A stretch of DNA of 64,000 nt. Origin: Takifugu bimaculatus. Lineage: Eukaryota > Chordata > Actinopteri > Tetraodontiformes > Tetraodontidae. How positions within the stretch are numbered: the first letter of the stretch is position 1; each line of letters begins with the position of its first letter. Below, in pieces: positions 10,165-20,737 of the stretch. A program made the position numbers and the translations under genes. The notes under the pieces are model-generated. The model had not been told where the DNA came from. It made no database searches and was given only the letters and a program-made list of their open reading frames with translations. The DNA lies in the NCBI GenBank assembly GCA_004026145.2, contig CP034986.1:7556929-7620928 (forward strand). Reading direction: 5' to 3'.

Positions 10165-11088
10165 ATGTCCAAAAACACGCGGATAGCGCTAATATTCGGT
10201 GGGTTTGTGACTGCGGTTGCCGCTGCGTTTTACCCCATATTTTTCTACCCTTACATGCATAAAAGAGAGTACAGTAAGTGTTTTTGACTTTCGTAACCTT
10301 TATTTTAGACAGCAGGACATCGCACAACGCCAAATTTAATGTCATTAATGTCGAGATTTCATTATTCCGTCTTTCGTCACTTTTATTTGTTAAGCTAAAA
10401 GAATTATGATTACTGTTTGGCCGGCGCCATTGTTGGTAAGATAATAAACCTTAAATTTTTCACATCTGCCCTCTATCTAGTTTTCACCTCGTATCTTCAG
10501 TTTTTATGCCACTAAAAATTCAATTAAACCCGTGTAAGTAAACACATCAAATCTCTTGTGCTAAATGCGGCTAATTTAAAGCGAGTGATTCACTCCATTT
10601 AACAGGGGAATAATAAAACCATTGACTTTAATAGTTGTGAATATATGAGCTGCAGTCACGCCAAGGTTCTTGGTTTCATTCCAGACCAGTTCATGGAGAG
10701 ACAAATGTCTAAACACGCTGCAGATGTTGAATCTAAATCTCCCTGCTGCTGACAGGAGCCACTGAATTAAAGATGTCTTGTCTCGTCTAGGAGAAGTTCA
10801 GAAGATGAATCGGGATGGAATCAACCAGGCAGATGTGCAGCCTGTAGGTAAGAGCTCATATCTGCCCAAACACACTCGTTTCTGCTGCTAACAGAATTTA
10901 AACCCATAAAATCATCAAATGTCCTGTGTGCTGACCCACACTTGGCCTAAGACACCACTTAGACTTCATGACAAATTCTCTGACAGCTAATTTGACTCAT
11001 TATTAGTGGAATATTTGCATTAATGCTATGTTTCCCCCCCGAAGGTGTGAAGGTTTGGTCCGATCCATTCAAGCCTGCCAGTAAATGA
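10165..11088 (+). CDS. SMIM20: Small integral membrane protein 20 (MITRAC7, phoenixin precursor)
   Basis: Three exons, 10165-10273, 10791-10847 and 11045-11088, encode 69 residues; the human protein has 67. Residues about 7-28 (ALIFGGFVTAVAAAFYPIFF) form one membrane helix. The C-terminal part contains DVQPVGVKVWSDPF, the conserved core. In mammals SMIM20 sits in the mitochondrial inner membrane and stabilises newly made COX1 during cytochrome c oxidase assembly. Its C-terminal segment is also the reported source of the peptide phoenixin. Here the segment ends SDPFKPASK, so the Gly-Arg-Lys amidation signal that follows PF in mammals is absent. SMIM20 is next to RBPJ as in human 4p15.2. The intact frame, GT-AG junctions and length make the identification firm. 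Confidence 0.93.
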
Positions 11089-11152
11089 TTCCAGCTGAAG
11101 GACCTTCCCTTTGATGTGTGTGTGCGTGTGAGTGAGTGCTTTACGTGATTTC

Positions 11153-11158
11153 AATAAA
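11153..11158 (+). terminator. SMIM20: SMIM20 poly(A) signal
   Basis: AATAAA lies 65 bp after the stop codon, in a short 3' UTR that contains a GT-rich stretch. Confidence 0.8.
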
Positions 11159-14100
11159 CTGCAATGCTCTTGGAACAAATCTAATATTCTGTGAATGTGT
11201 TGCGCTTTCGTGATGGCAGGAAGTGCACGACAGGATGTGTCCACGAGGGGGCGCGCGACACCAAACAGTTGATAATGCAGCGTGATGCGTTTAAGTGCAT
11301 CATAGAAATTAGCAGAAAACTGGATAGTTAATTGTTCATCCATCTTATTCACGAGAATAACTTTCTGCATTTCTTAAAGCCACTAAATTGTGTCATCTTC
11401 CCCCCCCAAAAAAGGATTTTTCCCTCACAATTTTCTTGTTTCTTCTCTGGTTTCCTGACATGGCCTTTAAAACTCTCTCCGTCTTTCCGTGCAGCCTCTG
11501 CTTTCAGACGCGCGGGCCCGCTGCCAGTAAAACCCTCGGTGCTGGCCAGCGGCGGCCACTCTCCATCTCAACCCCCCAATCAACAAGCCTCTTTGTTTAT
11601 GAGAGCTTGTTATTGTTGGGCTGCGTTCAGAAACAAGAGAAAACTCAAGAGCCCGGCTGTGCGAAGGCATCCAGAGTTAAGGGGGTGGTGGAGGGGGGGG
11701 GCTGAGAAGGTGGGCGGCGGGTGGGGGGGGAATGAAAGGCAGAAATTCCTGTCATTCCCCGCTGGTGTTTTCCAGATTCCTCAAGCGACAGCTCCCTCGG
11801 CCGTGCGAGTGAAGTGAGCAGCGAGAGGGGAAACTCAAGAGAGCCGCGGGAGGAAGAGAGCCGCATTCTTGAGAGGACGCGTCACCCTACACACACACAA
11901 CGGAGACGCCGGGCCTCCAGAGTGCAACAGGTTGCTCAGCGCGGCCTTCAGGTGGCTCGCCCTGCTCCGTGACGCGGCCTTTACCCCTCGTGGCTCTTTT
12001 GTTCAGACGCAGGCCTCGAGGTTAACGCAGGCCGTTGTTTACCGTCCACTTAGAGACGCGCGTCGCTGCGAACCATTCAATGCTGTCGGAGCTGGAAACT
12101 AACATGAACTCGGCGATGCCCCCCCCCCGGCATCTCCTCATTAACCCATCACACAAATCTCCTGCGGTGACAGAGAGCGCCGGCGTGTCATCCCACCCAG
12201 CCACTCTTACAGCGCGCGCCGAAGAGCGGCGGATAATTGGCCAGGGTTTCTGAGTAATCGCCATGGGAACAAGGGTTGACAGACAGTTCACGGGGTTGGA
12301 GGCGCGTCCGGGAAGGGGGGGGCGGTATGTGAATTACGGCCTCGCTTGGACCGCGTTAAGTGCAGTGGACAGGACCAGAATGCGGGACAAAAGAAGGTTG
12401 GAGAGGCTCGAGAAAATTTAGATGAATTTCATTTCCAAGGGAAAAGGCCGACTTTTCGTGTTTGACCTCGGAGAAACCAGTGAGGTCATTCTAGCTTCCA
12501 TTAAAGGAAGGATTCCTATATGTCTTCATAAGAACCACCAAATGCTCAACAGGAAACCATCCATATGTTTACAGATGTTGGACAGATGTACGTCGGAGAA
12601 GCTCAATTCAGATATATGAACTAACAAAGTGTTTAACTCGAAACATCTGGAGCTAAATTTGTCTGGATTCCAGAGGAGATCCAGTGATTAAAACAGTTTG
12701 TCCAGATTAATTAATATAATTACACCAAATAATCTTAACTTTTAGATAGCGCGAGATGAAAGAAATATATTTCTTAACTTAGCATGTTGCTAAGTTAACT
12801 TATTAAAATATGTTCCATAATGCTACTCACGTCAGCAGACTTTTGTTCCGCTTATTCGTCTGTCCTTAGATTTGAGTTAGCTTAGCATCCCTAGCCTGTT
12901 CAAGCACACTGCTGGAGCATTAGTCAGAAACATTAAATCCTAATTCAATAAGTGGCGCTACATTTACTCACTCTTGGATATTTTCTGGTTGACCAAAACC
13001 GTCACAGAAAAAAAAACTTAATCAAAATTTCTGCAAAATCAGTCTTTTATTTAAAATGCAGCAACATTTTTGCTTGTAAAAAAAAAAAAACCCCCCACAG
13101 GGCTGCAGAAATGGATAGTATGAGTCTGGACTGGTGTCTGGAAAAACGGCCCCGGCCAGGGTCAGCAGCAGGCAGGCCGGGCTAACTGGGCTGTGGTCTG
13201 GAGAGAGCGGCGGTTCCGTTCTTTACCGCGCTAATATACGCACGTGCAGTGTCAATCAGGACGTAAGAGAAGATGGATCCGGGCATGTTCCGGAGGGAGA
13301 GATGTGGTCGGAACATCGTTTGCTCATGAGTACTGGAAACGGCCCAAAAGCAGATAAATATAGTCCGACTTGGGCTGCATCGCTGACACTGTGGGGTGTC
13401 GGGGTGCCGATGGCGGAGGCTAAACGATTCATCGACAGTTTGTGTCGTCTCGGCAGTTTCCGCTTCACCAAATTTTCAGACGTCGACCAATTTTGGAAGG
13501 CAAAAGTTTTCTTCCCCCCATCCCCGCCGTTCCCGTCCACCGAGCCCTTTTGCTCTTGTTCAGCATGCTAACACATGCTAAAACGTGACATTGACATGTT
13601 TTCTCCCTGGTTTCCTGATAGACCTGCGCAGATATTCCCACCACCACCACTAAACTAGCACAACGAGTGCGTTAGCATGGCTATTTATACCCAAATGACT
13701 GCTTATACTGTTGGATTTGACCTCAGAGTTGCAACCTAGATTGTGTTCCAACGATGGGGGAAAAAGGAAGGTTTTTTCTTGTTATTGTTATTCTTGAGAT
13801 ACAATTGTTTAAAGTTTCGTAAATAACCGGACAGTAGTTTATGACTAAACTTGATCTGCCCTTCCTCCGCCACTCTCCCGGCGGCCAAGGAATGGGATTA
13901 AAGAACACCTCTGAATGAAGTGAGTCGAGTGTTCTGCCAAAACCGACTCACATATGGATCTATAGCAGACATGTTTAAGCAATTAGTGGGAGTCCAAGTT
14001 TGGCGGGGAAAAAAATTATTATTTCCTCCGTCTTTCCGTTTAATGGGGCGGAAAATCTTTTTTAACTTCACCGTGCAGGGGCAGCCCATCTTTCCCCCCT

Positions 14101-15400
14101 TATAACTTGTTGTTCCACGGAGGCCAGGAAACTAATTGAAACCATAATTACCAGTCACCGTTTTTGATTAATCGTCAAACCCGCCGGCTCACGCACTCTG
14201 ACGGGGAAATTATTGTCGCCGCACCGCCGGCTCGGCTCGTCGTTCACCTCAAGCACTCTTTTTTTTTTTAATGATCTTCAAACCTTCTGAAATAACAGGG
14301 TGACTGTTTATTTAGGCAAGGTCGATGACAAGTAGCACCGGAGCGGCGGGCGGTCGCCGCTCCTGCCGACCTTTCAGGAAGGCTAAGAAAAGTTAGCCTC
14401 CGTGATTTACAAGGCACCTTAAAACTTAGACGTATTCATTTGTGAAAAGAAGTGTGCAGTATATTACGGCAGCGGCGTACGCTAACACAAACACGCAAGG
14501 CGGCGCCAAGCAGATTTTATACTCGACGGACCAGCTTTTATTCGTATTTCTTGGCACGGAGTTGTTCCCTCCGAGCGACGGGACAAAAATAACTATCCGA
14601 ACGACGGCATTTACACGTTATATATGTAGTTTCTCACCGATCTGGTATGACGCAAAGGGTCAAGCCCCGGTTGGACTTGATGTACAAACGGTATTGGTGA
14701 TTAATCACGTCCAAAGTGGCTCTCAACTTCCAGCGCTAGCGTTCTGTTTGTACAGATGAGCCGCTATTAGCGGTTTATACTGGGCGGGTTAATTTGGTAC
14801 CGAGGTGCAGGCAGCTGTGCTTGATGGAACAGTTTCAAATGGATCTCTTCCTCGGCGGAGTGCGGCATATTTGGGAAGACACGTGATGGAGCAGACCCAG
14901 GGGGGGGAGGGGGCAATAAGCAGGACATTTTCATAACTGTAATTATTGGGGGGGGCACCACCGTTTAATTGCAAATACACCAGTACTGTGAATATTTTGA
15001 ATATGACTTTCCAGTTTTGGGGGGTCCAGACCCGCCCCCACCCCCCCTGTGAGTTCCACCTATGGAGCAGACACATGTATTCCTGGTGGGTTTTCATTAA
15101 GACCTTGCAGATGACAACAGAATATATTGCTTGGCTCGGGACTGGAATTCTGGGAAAGTCGTGGAATTTTGGACGCCTTGACGGAACACAGGCACTTGGC
15201 CCGATCCCCGCCTAAGAGGAGAAGGAATCTTTCTCTCTCGTGTGTGTGTACACAAAAGTGTGTGTGTGTGTGGTGTGGAGCCTTCAGGACATCCTCAGGG
15301 AGCTGACCCAGAACAATGACAGGTTTACAGCTCCGCTCCGGGCTAGCAAACGGACATGTGGCTAAAATCAAACGGAGACACGGACGGCTCTGAGTATTGG
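11159..15400. other. Intergenic region, proximal part, no gene seen
   Basis: No open frame here has recognisable protein features or supported splice structure. The sequence is mostly unique, with GC-rich patches at 11500-12300 and AT-rich, TAATTA-containing stretches at 14110-14200 that resemble conserved non-coding sequence. Overlapping open frames at 11332-11866 reflect local GC richness. Confidence 0.4.
11241..11254 (+). promoter_or_regulatory. CTCF-like motif downstream of SMIM20
   Basis: CCACGAGGGGGCGC agrees with the vertebrate CTCF core (CCACNAGGGGGCGC) at every specified base. It lies 83 bp beyond the SMIM20 poly(A) signal, at the start of the long gene-free region. Confidence 0.55.
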
Positions 15401-17447
15401 AGCAGACTCGACATCCACTGGGGTTTTCAGATAATTAGAAAGGAGTTCTCCGACTCCAAAAAAGGATCCGACTGTATCTCAAATGTTCTTCAGAGACCTG
15501 TAATATGATTTGGTCTGTTAGCTACAGAGTTTAAGTAAAAGTTTTTAAATACAATTTGCCCTGGAGATTTCACACTCTAAAGACTGGACATCGCTTGAGA
15601 CTTGATTATAAAAACATTCAAGGGTCAAGTGTTAACCTTGTAAAATCCTGGGAAAGATAAAATGGGAATAACGGAAACATCAGGAATCGAAGCAAAATAC
15701 TAAAACAGCTTGGGAATGAAAGTGTGAGTGCAGTCTTCCAGGGGTCATTAGAGGGGCTCCTTTAGAAGTCACCTGTCAACATGTCATCACCCTTCGCTGT
15801 AAGGTGCCTCGGGCAGTTTGGGAGAACACTTTAGACTTGAATGTAACTTCAGTAACCAAGACCTTGACCAGAGACCCAATGGATATTTGCCCTCTTCCCT
15901 ATTGACTCGGCTCTAGCTCGCTATCCCGAGTCTCTAGGACTTACCTTTGATTGAGGCCGCTCAAGCTTTCAAAGCAACCATATGAATCAGTTAGTCTGGA
16001 ACCCTCTAGAACAGTAGGACCATGAAGATTAAAGGGTACAAAGCTTAAAGCGGCCCGGGGCTACTGAACTACTGTGGGACTCACGAGACCTGAGGTCCAA
16101 CTTTCTGTAGCTTGACGTAAAGACGTCCCGGATGGTTTGAGATTTCCTCTAATTCATTTGAATCAAGTTGGTGGAAATTGCATTATTTTGAGGACCTGGA
16201 AAGAGTTTCTCTACCGCAGCTCTTCAAGAACTTCATTATTTCCTACAGTTGTTCGTCTCAGGTTTTGTGTGAGCAATGGAAGGTCAAAAATAAACCTTGG
16301 TCATGTCATGTGCATAACCCTAAACCCAACCGCAGGATTAAATAGCACCCATATGCACTAATGTCAGTAGGAAATTTGCAAAACCGATTGAATTGCATGC
16401 ATAGACCTTATTCTCATATCCTGTCTGAAGGGCATACTTCTGCTATTCGATGCCAGCCGCACGAGAAAACCATCCTGACTTGAAAGTAGAATCACATCCC
16501 ACCTGGGATGATCTCTCCTCTGGGCTGTGAGCTTACTCTGTGGTCTCCCAGTTCCCCGCTCCATGCTGCCCTCATTCATCCATTTCTGTTCCATTCAGAG
16601 AGCGGGGAAAGGAGAACAAACCACATGTTTTTGGGGAGGAATCCTTAACGGGCTGCATCCCAGACCAAAGTGCCTCCAGTCCTTCTACCCCCTGGCATGG
16701 CTTAGCTTGGCCCTGTCATTAGGGACGGGCTTGGTTGATTTGTTTTGGATTGCAGCCGATTGTGAGAGCAGGGTCAGTGCTGGAGGAGAGCGGGGTAGGG
16801 GGGGGAAGGGGGTAGCAATGATGTCATCTGGGATCCACAGTGGAAGAGGGCCTGTGGTAGCAGGAATGGTGTTGCCTTTGGGGTTTGGCGAAGGAAAAGG
16901 GTGTTAAGTATGGAGGAGACAGTGGACAATGACGCGTTTACTTCAGCATGCATGGATTTCATCCCTGTTCTTGTCCACGTGGAACCCTCAGTCAGGGTTC
17001 TGTTACTTCTTTAAAAAATGGAGGTCGCCAAATCCTGTATTTTGGATACTGCCCTCACATGGGCTTTTTATGAGCAACCTCAGAACTGCTGCACCAGTGT
17101 TGCAACCACCCACCCAGACCTCAGCTATCTATTCTCTTAAGCCTTTTCTGGACTGGAAAACATCAAAATGCCTCATCGGTGACCAGGTATTGTCCGATTC
17201 CTTTTGATCTCTCCAGAAGCTCTGTAACTGTAAGAGAGTCATCTGGAACCACCACATAACACACTGGTTCCAACCATATCAATCCTTGCGTTCATGTCGG
17301 GTCCCGTGTCAAGAGAGTGTATCCCAAAAGTCGTTGGCACTGGTACACAACTGTAAACACACATGACAAGAGGTAATTTAGAGCCTCTCGTCCATTGAAA
17401 GTGCATTGTTGGGTTCGAGATCCATATCAAAGAGAAGTGCCTTGAGC

Positions 17448-17508
17448 TTGGATTCGTACCTGGGACCTTCCCGCCGAGCGGCAGAAGCGCTAACAACCGC
17501 GTTGCCAT
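17448..17508 (-). repeat. Degenerate tRNA-derived interspersed repeat fragment
   Basis: The minus strand reads like the common teleost repeat module built on a tRNA-type internal promoter. GGCAACGCGGTTGTTAGCGC (17488-17507) resembles the A-box half. GGTACGAATCC (17450-17460) is one mismatch from the B-box GGTTCGAATCC. It is too diverged to be a functional tRNA. Confidence 0.5.
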
Positions 17509-18626
17509 GTTAAAATAAGGAACATGGAACTGTAGCGGCTCAAAAAGGAGCCCTTATTTCTGAGAGTGGATGAGTAAATATGCCTTTTTTTCCTGTTTGT
17601 TCTGCGGGTAGGCAGAAACGTCTTGTGTACGTGTGCGTGTATGGGTTTGTTCGGCATGTGGTTGGAAAAGTATAGGTTGTTTTATGTTGCGCTCACTCTT
17701 TGTTTCACTGTTTCTTTTGTGGGCAGATGGTTGAATGAATCATTTGGACTGGGGCTGAGGTATCAGAAACTGTGGTTTGGCTCGGGGGTTGGGGGGGGGG
17801 ATGTCAAGGGGAAGGAAAAGCCAACTTGTACTTGTGGCTTCTGGATTCCCTGTGCATACTACTGCACAGTGACGCGTCCCTCCCGCTATCTGCAGCATTT
17901 CGTGCGGAACATCTCAAACGCAGACGGCAGCGACTGTTAGCAATTATCCCGAGCTTTTCTGTTTAAGTGCCGAGGGACATGTGTTTCCTTTTGCTTTATC
18001 GGGGAGGATCTTATTGGTTTGTAATGAGCGGGATCGTCATCATTCTGGCACACTGTGGGTATCAGATACCGTTGAGAAACACTATCCTGTATACCTGCTC
18101 TAAAAACTGGGAGGGATTTGTTTTTCAGGCGAGCTTATTTTGCAACAAGAGCAAGTCCCAGAAAGATGATGCATCCTTTAGCTCAGCATTTTTCAGTCGG
18201 TAGAACTATGAATAGAGAGATGTTTTACTGTGGTAGCTAAAAAAAATGTCTCAACGAGATGAAATGGGTGCTTTCTATAAAAGCGTTCCTCCTCTAGACT
18301 TTACTTTCAAACCAATATTTCAACACGGCATAACATGTTAAATGGATGTGCTGAGCACTCTCGTTGATATTTATTGCTGCTTTTATTGTCTCTGCCTCCG
18401 ATAATATTTGGATAGAAGGGGGCTGATACGACCGGACTTCCAGTAACACGGATTGGAGGCTCTTGGGGGTGATTGTGGATCTTTTTTTCTTTCTTTGAGG
18501 AGAAAAGCCTGAGTAAACACAAATGAGGGCTGAGGAATTGCAACCTGGAACGTGGTGGTGTAACCAGAGTGTGGGTAGCCAGAGGGAATTCTATTTTCCA
18601 AAAGCCTCTATCTCCTGTGATATGCA

Positions 18627-18628
<2 letters not shown>

Positions 18629-18668
<40 letters not shown>

Positions 18669-18680
18669 GTGTGTGTGTGT
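18629..18680. repeat. (GT)n microsatellite
   Basis: About 52 bp of GT dinucleotides with one GC interruption. Confidence 0.95.
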
Positions 18681-19236
18681 AACAGGGGAAGTGGATAGAG
18701 GGCTTACGGAATGGCTAAGTCAGGAAACCATTCTTAGGAAACCCTACACCTCACTCTGGCAACGACACAGGGGTTCTTTCTTTCTCTTCCTCTGTCTCCC
18801 TCCCTCATTCTCCCCTTTTCTCAGCAACTGTCTGTCTTGCTGTATCTCTTTCACCCCCCCACCCCCCCTTTTCACCTGTCTGTACTATAGAAGCTCTGCA
18901 AACAAAATCTATTTGGTGCCTTAAAGACAACGGCAACGACTTTATTAGAGTCTCAACCCTTCCAGACGACTCTTGTGTTTTCTTTTGTCTGCTTTACACC
19001 ATGCTGGTGGAGGGGTGGGAGAAGGTCCTGAGCCCGCAATACACGTTTGTGGCTCCAGAGGAACAGACAGTTGGAGCCAAATCCAGCAAAATCTGCTTAT
19101 TCGGATTTAAACTCAAGGAAGTAAAATTGTGGTTGACCTTCAATGTTCCCCAATCTAGATTCAAATGTGACTGAACATGTTTCTCAGTGTTTATGACTGT
19201 GATGCTGGGGCACAAAACACAGGACTATATTTTATA

Positions 19237-19250
19237 CTGCCATCTGGTGG
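19237..19250 (-). promoter_or_regulatory. CTCF-like motif
   Basis: The minus strand reads CCACCAGATGGCAG, a full match to the degenerate CTCF core CCASYAGRKGGCRS. It lies in the gene-free region. Confidence 0.45.
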
Positions 19251-19581
19251 CCAATCTGGATGTCAGGAAAGGCTGAAAATCGAATAAACTCCACACGTTG
19301 TTCCTGTCTTTCTTTGTTAGCCTGTCTTCCTTTCTCTTTTTTATCCATCTATCAGTATCGGTCTCTGTGTCTGTGTTCCTTGCTCTGTCTCATCCTTATC
19401 ACCTTGTACTCCCCCACGCTGCTCCCCTCCGTCTCCGTCTCATCTCCTCTCATCTGTCCTTCCTGTTCCAGCCTACTCTGTGGCCTCGCTGCGGCAGAGG
19501 GAGCAGCGAGTGGTCAGGCCTGCCTGCAGGCATCAACAGCACTGCCTCGGGGTGTGTGTGAGTGCGTGCGTGGCTGTTTGC

Positions 19582-19616
19582 ATGCATGTGTGTGTGTGTG
19601 TGTTTGTGTGTGTGAT
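19582..19616. repeat. Imperfect (GT)n microsatellite
   Basis: GT dinucleotides interrupted by a TT. Confidence 0.85.
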
Positions 19617-19699
19617 ACTGGCTCAGTGCCCAGACTTACCTCCTGTGGTGAAATGCACTCTTTTTCTTCTTAGCAGTCTGGACAGCTGCCCAGAGTGAC

Positions 19700-19701
<2 letters not shown>

Positions 19702-19738
<37 letters not shown>
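19702..19738. repeat. (CA)n microsatellite
   Basis: About 18 uninterrupted CA units, 85 bp beyond an oppositely phased GT run. Confidence 0.95.
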
Positions 19739-19740
<2 letters not shown>

Positions 19741-20713
19741 GAAATACATTAACTGACTGGCACACAGATATGAGATAGCTATGCATGTTGTAAACACAAA
19801 TCCAAATGAATTATAATTCTCTTCTTGAGCAGAATATAGTGTATAATGTTTTTCTATCTCTCATGCATGTCCGTGTGTGTCCGTATGTTTGAGTCTGACC
19901 TGTTCTTAGTCCTTAAATTCATGTGACTATTAGGACTATCAAAATAAGTGCGTTAGCATGGGAGGGATGATTGATTTTAATGCATTAATGTTTGCTACAG
20001 ACACGCTACAGCAAGTTAATGTGCATGTTTTTGACCTGCCCTGTCAAAGGTTTCCTCTGGTTATCTATGAAATACGTCGGATGGTTGCATACTGGAACCT
20101 GCCACCAGAGGGTGATCAGAATGCTTTGACTACACCCTTATGGAGTTTATGTCTACTATCCATATTTACTCTTTAAATCAGGTCACTATGAGGTTGTTTA
20201 GCTAAATTTTGCACTAATCTGGCAACTTCACAGCATTTTCCTACAAAGGAACTTGTACAGCCATCTATGCTGGAATTATTGGGGAAAAGCGGTTGCTTTC
20301 TGTCAGTCCTTTGGCAGTCGTGCACGTGTGTGTCACTCTTTCCATGTCCTGGCCAACTTGCGTGTGGCTGCAGGCCTCCATATCTGAGGCCACAGGGGGA
20401 GACTCTACGATGTGAAACTCTTTTATTTATTTTAGCCGTGTGTTGGGGGTCTTGGTGTTGCTTTCCTGGTGTCTGTCTGGCCTTTTATCTTTCCGCCCTC
20501 ATCTTTTAATGGCTTCCTACTGACTGAAACCTCCATTGAGTAATAGGTCGTTAGAAAATACCAAGAGGTACCACAATTTGTCCCAGATCCATTCCACAGA
20601 TGCAATGCAAATGCAGGCCAATGCCAGGCCAGTAGGAACCGCAGCCACTTGTTCCTTGACACTTGGATTCGAGCTCCTCTGTGGTTGCAGCCAATGAGCT
20701 CAGCCCTGAAAAT

Positions 20714-20737
20714 AACAGCAGTGACATCACTGCTGTT
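20714..20737. repeat. 24-bp near-perfect palindrome
   Basis: The arms AACAGCAGTGA (20714-20724) and TCACTGCTGTT (20727-20737) are exact reverse complements around a CA centre. A CCAAT box (GCCAATGAG) lies about 15 bp upstream and an inverted one (GATTGGTCA) about 130 bp downstream. Confidence 0.7.

Noticed and set aside
11332..11817. 161-codon plus-strand open frame after SMIM20
   Set aside because: The composition is GC-rich with overlapping frames on both strands, and there are no splice sites in phase or protein motifs.
17448..17508. Functional tRNA gene
   Set aside because: A-box and B-box resemblance is present, but the segment does not fold as a complete cloverleaf and fits a degenerate interspersed repeat better.
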